A stretch of DNA of 64,000 bases from Janthinobacterium fluminis (GCF_028595325.1 NZ_JAQQXR010000007.1:186001-250000); one strand, 5' to 3'. Counted from the first letter of the stretch, positions 34,883 through 44,589 are shown. A program made the numbers and translations. The notes: generated by a model not told the origin, from the sequence alone.

Positions 34883-36097
34883 CTAGCGCTTGAGCACCTT
34901 GGCGACGGGCGCGGCGCGCAGCCGGAACGCGTCCGGCATGCCGGCGCCCAGCAGCGGCCGCAGGTACAGGCGGAAGGCGTCGGTGACGTCGGTGCCGCTG
35001 GCGCTGATGAATTCGTCCTCCATCACGCGGGTCTTGCCGGCCACGGCGTCCAGTTCCAGCAATTCGTAGTCGACCGAGTAGAAGCCGGTGCGCTTGATGG
35101 CCACCGAGCCGCAGCGCCCGCCCCACATGGCGAACTGCACGGCCTTTTCGCCCACTTCGCGGGCCTCGCGCTGGTCGACGTCGGAGACGCAGCCGATGAA
35201 GGAGCGCTGCAGATAGCCGAAGGTGTCGCCGCGCACGCGCTTGATGCCCAGCTTCGCCTTGATGGCCTCGCACAGCAGGTCGGCCAGCGCGCCGTTGCCC
35301 GACAGTTGCACATTGCCGTGGGCATCGCGCTCGACTTCCTTGGCCAGCAGGCTGGCGATCGGCGTGCCGGCGGCGTCGTGGATGCCCTCGGAGACGGCGA
35401 CGACGCAGCGGCCGTAGCGGGCATGCACGGCCTTGACGTCGGCGAGGAATTGGTCGAGCACGAAGGTGCGCTCGGGCAGGTAGATCAGGTGCGGGCCGTC
35501 GTCGGGGAACTTCTTGCCCAGCGCGGCGGCGGCCGTCAGGAAGCCGGCGTGGCGCCCCATGACGACGCCGACGTAGACGCCGGGCAGGGCGGCGTTGTCC
35601 AGGTTGGCGCCGGCGAAGGCTTGGGCGACGAAGCGGGCCGCCGAGGGGAAGCCCGGCGTGTGGTCGTTGCCGACCAGGTCGTTGTCTATGGTTTTGGGGA
35701 TGTGGATGCAGCGCAGCGGGTAGCCGGCCTGGCGCGCCTGCTCGCTGACGATGCGCACCGTGTCGGACGAATCGTTGCCGCCGATGTAGAAGAAGTGCTC
35801 GATCTGGTGGGCGCGCAGCACGTGGTAAATTTCCTGGCAATACGCGGCGTCCGGCTTGTCGCGGGTCGAACCGAGCGCCGACGAGGGCGTCGCCGCCACC
35901 AGCTCCAGGTTCTGGCTGGTTTCCTGGGTCAGGTCGACGAAGTCCTCGTTGATGATGCCGCGCACGCCGTAGCGCGCGCCATACACGCGGGTGACGTCGC
36001 GGAAGCGGCGCGCCTCCAGCGCCACGCCGGCCAGCGACTGGTTGATGACGGCGGTCGGGCCGCCTCCCTGTGCGACGAGAATTCTTCCGGACGACAT
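34883..36097 (-). CDS. pfp: Pyrophosphate-dependent 6-phosphofructokinase
   Basis: The 404-residue PFK-family protein begins ILVAQGGGPTAVINQSL. Two diagnostic sites favour pyrophosphate over ATP: GGNDS (106-110) carries Asp where ATP enzymes have the second Gly of GGDGS, and PKTIDND (134-140) has Lys where ATP enzymes have Gly. The enzyme interconverts fructose 6-phosphate and fructose 1,6-bisphosphate reversibly. The Asn at the first position of GGNDS is an uncommon variant. It is monocistronic, 54 bases from the peptidase gene upstream. Confidence 0.87.
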   Translation of the reverse strand: MSSGRILVAQGGGPTAVINQSLAGVALEARRFRDVTRVYGARYGVRGIINEDFVDLTQETSQNLELVAATPSSALGSTRDKPDAAYCQEIYHVLRAHQIEHFFYIGGNDSSDTVRIVSEQARQAGYPLRCIHIPKTIDNDLVGNDHTPGFPSAARFVAQAFAGANLDNAALPGVYVGVVMGRHAGFLTAAAALGKKFPDDGPHLIYLPERTFVLDQFLADVKAVHARYGRCVVAVSEGIHDAAGTPIASLLAKEVERDAHGNVQLSGNGALADLLCEAIKAKLGIKRVRGDTFGYLQRSFIGCVSDVDQREAREVGEKAVQFAMWGGRCGSVAIKRTGFYSVDYELLELDAVAGKTRVMEDEFISASGTDVTDAFRLYLRPLLGAGMPDAFRLRAAPVAKVLKR

Positions 36098-36151
36098 GCT
36101 GTTCCCCTTGAGTTGGCGAAACCCTAGCGTACCGCGAAAAGGCCGCCGCCG

Positions 36152-38161
36152 TTAGGGTTTGCCGATGTTGCGCGCCAAAAATTTCTCGACCCGGCCCCAG
36201 AAGTCGATGCGGTTTTTCGGCAGCGCCCAGCCATGCCCCTCCTCGTCGTAGACGACCCATTCGACGTCTTTGTTGCCGGCCTTGACGGCGTCGCGGAACT
36301 TGTTGCCGTGGTAGAGGGGCACGCGCATGTCGGCCGCGCCGTAGGCCAGCAGCAGCGGCTGCTTGATGCGGGCCGCCTGCAGCAGCGGCGAGGTGGCGGC
36401 CAGTTGCGCGGCGTCCTTGACGGGGTCGCCGATCAGGTCCGGCATGCCGTAGCGCTTCCAGCCCTCGGTCATGTCGGAGGTGAAGCTCCAGTGGCCCGTG
36501 TACATGAGATTGATGTCGGTGACGCCGACCCAATTGATGCCGCACTGGTATAGCTGTGGGTCGTTGACCAGGCCCATCAACGTGGCATAGCCGCCATAGC
36601 TGGCCCCGGCGATGCAGATGCGCTGGGGCGCGGCGATGCCCTGGGCGATCGCCCATTTGGCGCCGTCGGCGATGTCGTCCTGCATTTTCAAGCCCCATTG
36701 TTTCCAGCCGGCCCGGTAGTGGCGGGCGCCGAAGCCTGTGCTGCCGCGAAATTCCGGTTGCAGCACGGCGTAGCCGCGCGAGGCGAGAAATTGCACTTCC
36801 GCGTCCCAGCCCCAGGAGTGGCCGCGCACATACGGGCCGCCGTGGACCAGCACCACCATCGGCAGGTTCTTCTTGGCGCCGGAACCCGGCAAGGTCAGCC
36901 AGGCGGGGATGTCCAGGCCGTCGCGGGCCTTGTAATGCACCAGTTGCTCGCTCCCCATCTGCGCCGGCTGGATCGCCGGGTGGCTGTCGCCGACCTTGTT
37001 GAGCGTCTGGTTGGCCGTGTCGAACAGCGCATAGCTGCGCGGCTGGCGGTCCGAGTAGGACTCCACCAGGACGTTCGGCGTGTCCGGCCGGGCCGCCGGC
37101 GTGATCAGGTTGATTGTGGCCGGCAACAGCGCGTCGACCTGTTTCTGCAGCGTCTGCATGGCCGGGTCGAACCAGGTCGTCGCCTCGGCGTCCGTCAGGT
37201 GGCGCACGCCGAGCAGGCGGCCGTTGTCGGTGATCAGGGAACCGCTGAAATCATAGCCCTGCAGCGACACGAGGGGCGCCGCGCGGATCTTGCCGGCGGC
37301 CAGGTCGTAGGGATAGACGGAGGTCTTGTCGTCGTTGCCCCGGCTGAGTACGTAAAACGTGCCGTCCGGACCGAAGGCGAGCGGCGTGAAGTTGGGCTGG
37401 CCGCCCTTGTAGGCGTCGAATTCGACCAGCTTGCGCCATTCTCCTGTGGCGGGGTCGCGGTAGTGCACGGCGGAGATATTCTTGTCCAGGGTGGTGGCGA
37501 TGCGCGGCTCGCCGCGGTGGTCGAGCATCCAGCTACGCGTATTGCCGGGACGCACGATGATGCTGCTCAGACCGGTTTTGGTGTCCAGCCGCAGCAAGTT
37601 GACATAGGCGACCTCGAAGCGGGAATCGTAATGGGTGCTCGTGACATAGATGCTATCGCTGTCCTGGGCGCCCAGCTGTTCCATCAGGAAGGTGTGCCAG
37701 GGCAACAACTGGCGCCGGCTGGCGCTTGACGGCGTGACGGCGATCTCGCCGCTGCGGTTGGCCAACTGGCGGAAGTCGCTGCCGTCGCGGTTCACCGCAT
37801 ACAGCCCCGGGCCAAAGTCCACGTCGGCCTGGCCGATCTGATTGTCGGTGGAGTCGAACACGAGGCGCTGCTCGCTGATCCAGCGGAAGTCACCGATATC
37901 GGCGTCGCGGAACTGGGCCACGACCTGGACGCTGTTGTTGCGCAGGTCGACGACGGCGAGGCGCTCGCGCGTATCCGGCGCGCCGATGCGCACGGCGAGA
38001 AATTGCGCCGTCGGCGACAGCGCGGCGCCCGTGAAGACGGGGTTCTCAAAGAAGTGCTCGATGGGCGGCGGCGCGGCCGGCGTTTGCGCGCCGGCGGTGG
38101 CGGCGCCGGCCGCGACGGCCAGCAGGAGGGTGCGGAACATGGATGAAATACGGTGCAACAT
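36152..38161 (-). CDS. S9 family prolyl-oligopeptidase-like peptidase, secreted
   Basis: The protein has 669 residues from 38161; a second ATG at 38140 (MFRTLLLAVAAG) gives a tighter signal peptide. Cleavage is expected near TAGAQ-TP. A beta-propeller-like N-terminal half (about 30-400) precedes an alpha/beta-hydrolase domain with nucleophile Ser in GASYGGYATL, Asp in AYGAADMRVP and His in EEGHGW. Such enzymes cleave short peptides, often acylaminoacyl or dipeptidyl substrates, probably in the periplasm. No ribosome site clearly decides between the two starts. Confidence 0.88.
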   Translation of the reverse strand: MLHRISSMFRTLLLAVAAGAATAGAQTPAAPPPIEHFFENPVFTGAALSPTAQFLAVRIGAPDTRERLAVVDLRNNSVQVVAQFRDADIGDFRWISEQRLVFDSTDNQIGQADVDFGPGLYAVNRDGSDFRQLANRSGEIAVTPSSASRRQLLPWHTFLMEQLGAQDSDSIYVTSTHYDSRFEVAYVNLLRLDTKTGLSSIIVRPGNTRSWMLDHRGEPRIATTLDKNISAVHYRDPATGEWRKLVEFDAYKGGQPNFTPLAFGPDGTFYVLSRGNDDKTSVYPYDLAAGKIRAAPLVSLQGYDFSGSLITDNGRLLGVRHLTDAEATTWFDPAMQTLQKQVDALLPATINLITPAARPDTPNVLVESYSDRQPRSYALFDTANQTLNKVGDSHPAIQPAQMGSEQLVHYKARDGLDIPAWLTLPGSGAKKNLPMVVLVHGGPYVRGHSWGWDAEVQFLASRGYAVLQPEFRGSTGFGARHYRAGWKQWGLKMQDDIADGAKWAIAQGIAAPQRICIAGASYGGYATLMGLVNDPQLYQCGINWVGVTDINLMYTGHWSFTSDMTEGWKRYGMPDLIGDPVKDAAQLAATSPLLQAARIKQPLLLAYGAADMRVPLYHGNKFRDAVKAGNKDVEWVVYDEEGHGWALPKNRIDFWGRVEKFLARNIGKP

Positions 38162-38235
38162 GCGGTCTTTCGCGGCGATAAGTTTATTAAATAGGCAAGC
38201 GCCCGCAGATTAGCAGGTCCGGCGCCGCCGCGCCA

Positions 38236-40284
38236 CTATTCCGGGGCGCGGATGTACTCGACCAGGGCGGCGCTGCGCGGCCCCGGCGGCGGCGTCGCCC
38301 AGCTCGCCAGGGCGTTGGCCAGCAGGCCGGCCGGCACGCCGAAGATGCCGGCGGAGATGGGCGCGATGCCGAACCACAGGCCGGCCGCGGTGCCGCCCAG
38401 CGCCGGGCTGGCATGCAGCATGTAGTACAGGCAGACGAGGCCGCCGGCCAGCATGCCGGCGATGGCGCCCTGGTGGTTGGCGCGGCGCCAGAACACGCCC
38501 AGCACCAGGGCCGGGAACAGCGTCGAGGCCGCCAGCGAGAAGGCGACGCCGACCAGCGACAGGATGTCGGCCGGTTTCTGCGAGGCGGCGTAGGCGGCGA
38601 TGAAGGCCACGGCCAGCAGCAGCAGCTTGGAAATGGTGACCCGCTTCTGCGTCGAGGCGCCCGGGTCGACGACCTTGTAGTAGACGTCGTGCGACAGCGC
38701 GTTGGAAATGGCCAGCAGCAGGCCGTCGGCCGTCGACAGGGCCGCCGCCAGGCCGCCGGCCGCCACCAGGCCGGAAATGACATAGGGTAGGCCGGCGATT
38801 TCCGGCGTCGCCAGCACCAGCACGTCGGCGTCGATGGCGATCTCGGCCAGTTGCACGACGCCGTCGCGGTTGCTGTCGACGATGCTGATCAGGGGCGTCA
38901 GCTTGTCGACGTTGGCCCAGTACGACACCCAGGTCGGCAGTTGCGCGTAGTCGCTGCCGACCAGCGTCGTGTAGATGTCGTATTTGACCAGCACGGCCAG
39001 CGCCGGCAGCGTCAGGTAGACCAGCAGGATGAAGAACAGGGTCCAGAACACCGACACCCGGGCTTCATGCACGGACGGCGTCGTGTACGAGCGCATCAAA
39101 ATGTGCGGCAGCGCCGCCGTGCCCAGCATCAGGCAAAACACCAGGGCCAGGAAATTGTTGCGCTTGGCGTCGGAGGCGGCCCGGTCCGGCGCCGGAAACG
39201 GCTGCGCGTGCGGCGTCGCCGGCCGCGCGCGCGCCAGGTTCTGCGCCCGCGCCGCCTGCCACGCCAGGCGCGCCTCGTCGGGGTTTTTCGGGTAGGCGAT
39301 CAAGGCCCGCTCGGCGCCGCGGATGTCGACCAGCGAGGCGTTGCGCGTCCGCGCGCCGTCGAGCTGGCGCTGGGCCGCCTGGCGGCCCTGTTCCCACGAG
39401 GCCGGCAGCGCGGCCAGCTTGGCGTCGAAGGCGGCCGCGCGCTGGCGGAAGATGGCGCGCACCTCGCGCTCCTTGGGGTCCGTCTCGATGGCTTTCTCGC
39501 GCACGTCCAGGCGCGGCATGACCTTGCCGTAGGCCAGTTGCGGCAGCGGGTTGTCGGCGTGCTTGACGGCCAGCCACATGGCCGGGATCAGGAAGGCCAC
39601 CAGGATGATGATGTACTGCGCCACCTGGGTCCAGGTGATGGCGCGCATGCCGCCGAGGAAGGAGCAGACCAGGATGCTGGCCAGGCCGAGGAAGATGCCG
39701 ACCGAAAAATCGACGCCGGTGAAGCGCGAGGCGATCAGGCCGACCGCGTAGATTTGCGCCACGACATAGGTGAAGGAAACCAGGATGGTGGCGCCGACGG
39801 CCATCATGCGCACCGGCGCGCCGCGCCCGCCGGCGCCGCCGCCGTAGCGGGCGGCGAGGAAGTCGGGAATCGTGTACTGGCCGAATTTGCGCAGGTAGGG
39901 GGCGATCAGCAGCGCCACCAGGCAGTAGCCGCCGGTCCAGCCCATGACGTAGGCGAGGCCGTCGAAGCCGTGCAGGTAGAGGCCGCCGGCCAGGCTGATG
40001 AAACTGGCCGCCGAGATCCAGTCGGCCGCCGTCGCCATGCCGTTGAACATGGCCGGCACGCGCCGCCCGGCCACATAGTATTCGCTGACGTTGGAGGTGC
40101 GGCTGAGCACGCCGATGCTGGCGTACAGCACGATGGTGGCGAACATGAACAGGTAGCCGATCCAGATGCGCGGCATGCCCTCCTGCTCCAGCACGGCCAG
40201 CGCCAGCAGGAAGGCGGCGAAGCCGGCGCTGAACAAGGCGTAGTAGCGGCGCAGCCGCAGGAAATAGCTGGTCGGGGCGCTCAC
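38236..40284 (-). CDS. Sodium/solute symporter, VC_2705 subfamily (ActP-like)
   Basis: This is a 682-residue membrane protein of the SSS family with about 13 helices; GYLFMFATIVLYASIGVLSR and TPSVHEARVSVFW are typical. A charged insertion of about 130 residues (about 240-370, rich in Arg/Ala/Glu) interrupts the helices, as known for the VC_2705 subfamily. The likely substrates are acetate or another small monocarboxylate with Na+. It overlaps the DUF4212 gene by 4 bases, the usual partner, and lies downstream of a two-component system that probably controls it. Confidence 0.87.
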   Translation of the reverse strand: MSAPTSYFLRLRRYYALFSAGFAAFLLALAVLEQEGMPRIWIGYLFMFATIVLYASIGVLSRTSNVSEYYVAGRRVPAMFNGMATAADWISAASFISLAGGLYLHGFDGLAYVMGWTGGYCLVALLIAPYLRKFGQYTIPDFLAARYGGGAGGRGAPVRMMAVGATILVSFTYVVAQIYAVGLIASRFTGVDFSVGIFLGLASILVCSFLGGMRAITWTQVAQYIIILVAFLIPAMWLAVKHADNPLPQLAYGKVMPRLDVREKAIETDPKEREVRAIFRQRAAAFDAKLAALPASWEQGRQAAQRQLDGARTRNASLVDIRGAERALIAYPKNPDEARLAWQAARAQNLARARPATPHAQPFPAPDRAASDAKRNNFLALVFCLMLGTAALPHILMRSYTTPSVHEARVSVFWTLFFILLVYLTLPALAVLVKYDIYTTLVGSDYAQLPTWVSYWANVDKLTPLISIVDSNRDGVVQLAEIAIDADVLVLATPEIAGLPYVISGLVAAGGLAAALSTADGLLLAISNALSHDVYYKVVDPGASTQKRVTISKLLLLAVAFIAAYAASQKPADILSLVGVAFSLAASTLFPALVLGVFWRRANHQGAIAGMLAGGLVCLYYMLHASPALGGTAAGLWFGIAPISAGIFGVPAGLLANALASWATPPPGPRSAALVEYIRAPE

Positions 40285-40550
40285 GGGCGCTCCCCTTCGC
40301 GGGCTTGCAAGTCCAGCGCGCGCATGCGCCAGGCGTACACGCCGATGATGGCCAGGTAGGCCAGCGAGGCCCCCTGCGCCGCCAGATAGAAGGACAGCGG
40401 CCAGCCGAACAGCGTGAAGCCGGCCAGCTCGCGGGCGAAGAACACGGTGCCGAAGCTGCCGGCGAACCAGACGGCCAGCAGCGCCGCCGTCAAGCGGCGG
40501 GTCTGGCGCCAGTAGGCGCCGCGGCGCTGTTCGGGGGTGGCTTTATCCAT
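40281..40550 (-). CDS. DUF4212 symporter small subunit
   Basis: This is an 89-residue protein with two membrane helices and the family features YWRQTRRLTAALLAVWF, FGWPLSFYLAAQGA and YAWRMRALD. DUF4212 proteins are encoded next to VC_2705-type symporters and are thought to form a small accessory subunit. It overlaps the sensor kinase gene by 8 bases upstream and the symporter by 4 downstream, so stoichiometric production is likely. Confidence 0.88.
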   Translation of the reverse strand: MDKATPEQRRGAYWRQTRRLTAALLAVWFAGSFGTVFFARELAGFTLFGWPLSFYLAAQGASLAYLAIIGVYAWRMRALDLQAREGERP

Positions 40551-42072
40551 AGCTCGTTGCGTTGTCGTCGTCGGGGGCCGCGTCCGCCAGCAGCGGGAAG
40601 CTCAGGCGGAACAGGCTGCCCGGCCATTTCGGCGGCTGGCCGCGGGGGTTGGGGAAGACGTCGACGTCGGCGCCGTGCTGCTGGGCGATCTCGCGGACGA
40701 TGGCCAGGCCGAGGCCGCTGCCCTCGGCATTGCTGCCCAGGATGCGGTAAAAGCGCTCGAAGATGTGGGCCCGCTCGGCCGGCGCGATGCCCGGTCCCGT
40801 GTCCTCGACCTCCAGCAGCGCCAGGCCGGCCTCGCCGCGCACGCGCACGGTGACGCTGCCGCCGGCCGGCGTGTAGCGCAGCGCGTTGTCGATCAGGTTG
40901 GAGAGCAGTTCGCGCAGCATGATGGGCTTGCCGGCGATGGGCACGGGCAGCCCGGCCGGCTCGAAGCCGAGGTCGATGTGCTGCTGGAACGAGGCCGGCA
41001 CCCAGTCGCGCACCGTGTCGCGCGCCAGCGCGTCGAGGTCGAGCGGCTCGGGGACGGCGCCGGCCTGCGGCTGGTTCTCGGCCCGCGCCAGCGCCAGCAA
41101 CTGGTTCACCAGCCGCGTCGCCGCCTCGGAACTCTTGGCCAGTTGCTGCAGCGAGCGGTGGATCTCGTCCCGGTCGGTCTGGCGCAGCGCCAGCTCGGAC
41201 TGCATGCGCATGCCCGCCAGCGGCGTCTTCATCTGGTGGGCGGCGTCCGCGATGAAGCGCTTTTGCATCTCGATCGACAGCGACAGCCGCGCCAGCATGT
41301 CGTTGAGCGAGGCCACCAGCGGCGAAATCTCCTCGGGCACCTGGCCCGGGTCGATCGGGCTGAGGTCGTCGGACGGGCGCGCGCGTATCCTTTCCTGCAA
41401 CTGCGCCAGCGGCGACAGGCCGCGCGCCAGCGCGAACCAGACCAGGGCCAGCACGATGGGCAGGATGATGAACTGCGGCAAAATCACGCCCTTGATGATC
41501 TCGTTGGCCAGGCGCGCCCGCTTGTCCAGCGTCTCGGCCACCTGCACCAGGGCGCGGCGCGGCTCGTCGGGGCCGGCCTCGGCCAGCTCCAGGTAGGTGA
41601 AGGCGACGCGGATCGGCGTGCCGTGCAGGCTGTCGTTGCGGAACAGCACGGTGCCGCTGCGGAAACGCTCCTCGTCCAGCGGCGGCGCCAGGTCGCGGTC
41701 GCCGTCGACGTATTCGCCGCGCCGGCCCAGTATCAGGAAGTAGACGCTGTCGACGTCGTCGGCGCGCAGCATGTCGCGGGCCGAGCCGGGCAGGCGCTTG
41801 AGCAGCTTGCCGTCGACCTCGCGCACCTGCTGGGCCAGCACGGTGACGCTGTCCTCCAGCGCGTGGTCGAAGGGCTGGTTGGCGATGGCCTTGGCGACCA
41901 GGTAGGTGATGGCGATGCTCATCGGCCACAGCAGCAGCAGCGGCGCCAGCATCCAGTCGAGGATTTCGCCGAACAGCGAATGCTGGATGTTGTCGTCCTG
42001 CTCGGCGGCGAACGGCTCGGCCCAGCCGGCGTCGGCGCCGTCCCCGGCCGCTGCGGCGTCGTGTTCGCTCAC
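40543..42072 (-). CDS. Two-component sensor histidine kinase, TctE/QseC-like
   Basis: The start is a GTG at 42072 overlapping the response regulator stop (GTGA), giving 509 residues. Two membrane helices (about 37-60 and 190-212) flank a periplasmic sensor of roughly 130 residues. They are followed by a HAMP-like segment, the phospho-acceptor in FIADAAHQMKTPLAGM and an HATPase domain (DNALRYT, DTGPGIAPAE, GSGLGLAIV). TctE-type kinases sense carboxylates, and the downstream Na+/solute symporter operon supports a carboxylate signal. A longer frame reaching 42681 lies in the regulator gene and is rejected. Confidence 0.9.
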   Translation of the reverse strand: MSEHDAAAAGDGADAGWAEPFAAEQDDNIQHSLFGEILDWMLAPLLLLWPMSIAITYLVAKAIANQPFDHALEDSVTVLAQQVREVDGKLLKRLPGSARDMLRADDVDSVYFLILGRRGEYVDGDRDLAPPLDEERFRSGTVLFRNDSLHGTPIRVAFTYLELAEAGPDEPRRALVQVAETLDKRARLANEIIKGVILPQFIILPIVLALVWFALARGLSPLAQLQERIRARPSDDLSPIDPGQVPEEISPLVASLNDMLARLSLSIEMQKRFIADAAHQMKTPLAGMRMQSELALRQTDRDEIHRSLQQLAKSSEAATRLVNQLLALARAENQPQAGAVPEPLDLDALARDTVRDWVPASFQQHIDLGFEPAGLPVPIAGKPIMLRELLSNLIDNALRYTPAGGSVTVRVRGEAGLALLEVEDTGPGIAPAERAHIFERFYRILGSNAEGSGLGLAIVREIAQQHGADVDVFPNPRGQPPKWPGSLFRLSFPLLADAAPDDDNATSYG

Positions 42073-42764
42073 TTGCCGTCGGTCTTGCCGGCCGGGTCGG
42101 CGAATTTTTCCAGGCAGTAGCCGAGGCCGCGCACCGTGACGATGCGCACGCCGCCCACCTCGATCTTCTTGCGCAGCCGGTGCACATACACTTCGATGGC
42201 GTTGTTGCTGACCTCCTCGCCCCATTCGCACAGGTGGTCGACCAGTTGCTCCTTCGACACGAGGCGGCCGGTGCGGCCCAGCAGGATTTCCAGCAGGCCC
42301 AGCTCGCGCGCCGACAGGTCCAGCATCTGGCCGTCCAGGTGGGCGCTGCGGCCGACCTGGTCGTAGCTGAGCGGGCCGTGCTTGATGACGGCGCCGCCGC
42401 CGCCGGCGCCGCGGCGCGTCAGCGCGCGCACGCGCGCCTCCAGCTCGGACAGGGCGAAGGGCTTGGCCATGTAATCGTCGGCGCCCAGGTCGAGGCCGTT
42501 GACGCGCTGCTCGATCGAGTCGGCCGCCGTCAAGATCAGCACCGGCAGCAGCGAGGCGCGCGCGCGCAGGCGGCGCAGCACTTCCAGGCCGGACAGCTTG
42601 GGCAGGCCCAGGTCGAGTATCAGCAAGTCGAACTCCTGGGTCGACAGGGCGGTGTCGGCCTCCTGGCCGTTTTTGACGCAATCGATGGCGTAGCCGGACT
42701 GGCGCAGCGAGCGCGTCAGCCCGTCGGCCAGCACGCTATCATCTTCAGCAAGTAAAATACGCAT
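42069..42764 (-). CDS. OmpR-family response regulator
   Basis: The start at 42764 (MRILLAEDDSVLADGL) gives 231 residues; an earlier ATG at 42869 adds an unrelated leader. The receiver domain has phosphorylation site Asp51 in LLILDLGLPK and the lysine in YMAKPF, followed by a winged-helix DNA-binding domain (RLVSKEQLVDHLCEW, NAIEVYVHRLRKKI, TVRGLGYCL). It forms the first gene of a coupled four-gene unit with the kinase, DUF4212 and symporter genes. The likely target is its own operon. Confidence 0.93.
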   Translation of the reverse strand: MRILLAEDDSVLADGLTRSLRQSGYAIDCVKNGQEADTALSTQEFDLLILDLGLPKLSGLEVLRRLRARASLLPVLILTAADSIEQRVNGLDLGADDYMAKPFALSELEARVRALTRRGAGGGGAVIKHGPLSYDQVGRSAHLDGQMLDLSARELGLLEILLGRTGRLVSKEQLVDHLCEWGEEVSNNAIEVYVHRLRKKIEVGGVRIVTVRGLGYCLEKFADPAGKTDGK

Positions 42765-42876
42765 AAAGGCATCCGACGTCAGAAGTCTGTATTGTGTTGC
42801 ATTTTGCGCCAGCAGGCGAGTCTTTGTGGCGGCCGGCGCCGCACATTGAGGCATTTCAAAGAATTTCACATCGTGC

Positions 42877-42905
42877 TTGCAATAACCACTGTTTTTTTAT
42901 ACAGT
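42877..42905 (+). promoter_or_regulatory. recA promoter with LexA (SOS) box
   Basis: CTGTTTTTTTATACAG (42889-42904) is a perfect CTGT-N8-ACAG LexA site with flanking CA and TA as in E. coli SOS boxes. It overlaps a promoter with -35 TTGCAA (42877-42882), a 17-base spacer and -10 TACAGT (42900-42905). LexA bound here would block the polymerase, so recA is expected to be SOS-inducible. Confidence 0.88.
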
Positions 42906-42956
42906 ATCGCTTGTGACGAACTTAACCCACGCGCTAGTTCAGGCTGAAAGAACATT

Positions 42957-44045
42957 ATGGACGATAGAAAAGCTGTAGTACCGGCATCGGAAAAGGCCAA
43001 GGCGCTTGCCGCTGCGTTGGCGCAAATTGAAAAGCAGTTTGGCAAAGGCTCCGTAATGCGCATGGACGCCAGCGCGCCGATCGAAGAAGTGCAGGTCGTC
43101 TCGACCGGCTCGCTCGGTCTGGACATCGCGCTGGGCGTGGGCGGCTTGCCGCGCGGCCGCGTGGTGGAAATCTACGGCCCCGAGTCGTCGGGCAAGACGA
43201 CGCTGACGCTGCAAACGATCGCGGAAATGCAAAAACTGGGCGGCACCTGCGCCTTCATCGACGCCGAGCACGCGCTCGACGTCGGCTACGCGCAGAAGCT
43301 GGGCGTCAACCTGCATGAACTGCTGATCTCGCAGCCGGACACGGGCGAGCAGGCGCTGGAAATCTGCGACGCGCTGGTGCGCTCGGGCAGCGTCGACCTG
43401 GTCGTCATCGACTCCGTGGCGGCGCTGACGCCGCGCGCCGAGATCGAGGGCGACATGGGCGACTCGCTGCCGGGCCTGCAGGCGCGCCTGATGTCGCAGG
43501 CGCTGCGCAAGCTGACCGGTTCGATCAACCGCACCAACACCCTGGTCATCTTCATCAACCAGATCCGCATGAAAATCGGCGTCATGTTCGGCAGCCCGGA
43601 AACGACGACGGGCGGCAACGCCCTGAAGTTCTACGCCTCCGTGCGCCTGGACATCCGCCGCACCGGCTCGATCAAGTCCGGCGACGAAGTCATCGGCAAC
43701 GAAACCAAGGTCAAGGTCGTCAAGAACAAGATCGCGCCGCCGTTCAAGGAAGCCCATTTCGACATCCTGTATGGCGAAGGCACGTCGCGCGAAGGCGAAA
43801 TCCTCGACCTGGGGGCGGACGCGAAAGTGGTCGAGAAGTCCGGTTCGTGGTATAGCTACAACGGCGAACGCATCGGCCAGGGCAAGGACAACGCCCGCAG
43901 CTTCCTGAAGGAGCGTCCGGCGCTGGCGCGGGAAATCGAAAACAAGGTGCGCGCCTCGCTGGGCGTGCGCGAGCTGCCGGCCCTGGTTGAAGCCAAGGCC
44001 GACAAGGCCGACAAGGCCGAAGCGAAGGCGAAGGCCGCCGAGTAA
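42957..44045 (+). CDS. recA: Recombinase RecA
   Basis: The 362-residue protein has Walker A GPESSGKT (74-81), [18 protein letters not shown], the L2-loop segment [19 protein letters not shown] (19 residues) and the characteristic core. The C-terminal tail is an Ala/Lys/Asp/Glu repeat ([15 protein letters not shown]) rather than the purely acidic E. coli tail. It catalyses strand exchange and LexA self-cleavage. A LexA box lies 53 bases upstream and a strong terminator follows, before recX. Confidence 0.98.
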   Translation: MDDRKAVVPASEKAKALAAALAQIEKQFGKGSVMRMDASAPIEEVQVVSTGSLGLDIALGVGGLPRGRVVEIYGPESSGKTTLTLQTIAEMQKLGGTCAFIDAEHALDVGYAQKLGVNLHELLISQPDTGEQALEICDALVRSGSVDLVVIDSVAALTPRAEIEGDMGDSLPGLQARLMSQALRKLTGSINRTNTLVIFINQIRMKIGVMFGSPETTTGGNALKFYASVRLDIRRTGSIKSGDEVIGNETKVKVVKNKIAPPFKEAHFDILYGEGTSREGEILDLGADAKVVEKSGSWYSYNGERIGQGKDNARSFLKERPALAREIENKVRASLGVRELPALVEAKADKADKAEAKAKAAE

Positions 44046-44074
44046 GCTGGCGGCGGCAGTAATCAGTATGTAAA

Positions 44075-44117
44075 AAACATCACCGGGCCGCATCCGCAGC
44101 CGGTGATGTTTGTTTTT
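44075..44117 (+). terminator. Terminator between recA and recX
   Basis: AAACATCACCGG (44075-44086) pairs perfectly with CCGGTGATGTTT (44100-44111), followed by GTTTTT. Occasional read-through would give low recX expression, as known in E. coli. Confidence 0.85.
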
Positions 44118-44133
44118 GGGGGCAGGGGGGCGT

Positions 44134-44589
44134 ATGGCGGCACCGCAATTGAGCTTGAAGGGGCGGGCGCTTCGGTTTTTATCGATGCGCGAACACAGCC
44201 GGCTGGAACTGGGGCGCAAGCTGGCCCGCTACGCGCAGGAGGGCGACGACGTCGACGCCCTGCTCGACGCGCTGGAGGCGGCCAACTGGCTGTCGCAGGA
44301 GCGCTTTTCCGAATCGCTGATCCACCGCCGCGCCGCCCGCTTCGGCAACAGCCGCATCGTCGCCGAGCTGCAAAGCCACGGCGTCGGCGGCGAGGCGCTG
44401 CAGGAACTGCGGGCCAGCCTGGCCGAGAACGAGACGGCGCGGGCCTGCGAGGTGTGGCGGCGCAAGTTCGGCGCCGTGGCGGCCGATGCTGAACAGCGCA
44501 GCAAGCAAATCCGCTTCCTGATGCAGCGCGGCTTTTCCCAGCGCGCCGTGTACGCGGCCGTCAAGGGCGCCGATCCCGACGAGCAATGA
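44134..44589 (+). CDS. recX: Regulatory protein RecX
   Basis: The ATG at 44134 follows a GGGGGG-type ribosome site and gives 151 residues. Earlier TTG/ATG starts fall inside the recA terminator stem. Family segments are [21 protein letters not shown] (split: [14 protein letters not shown]), [36 protein letters not shown] and [19 protein letters not shown]. RecX caps RecA filaments and moderates SOS and recombination. Position directly after recA and its terminator is the classic arrangement. Confidence 0.93.
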   Translation: MAAPQLSLKGRALRFLSMREHSRLELGRKLARYAQEGDDVDALLDALEAANWLSQERFSESLIHRRAARFGNSRIVAELQSHGVGGEALQELRASLAENETARACEVWRRKFGAVAADAEQRSKQIRFLMQRGFSQRAVYAAVKGADPDEQ

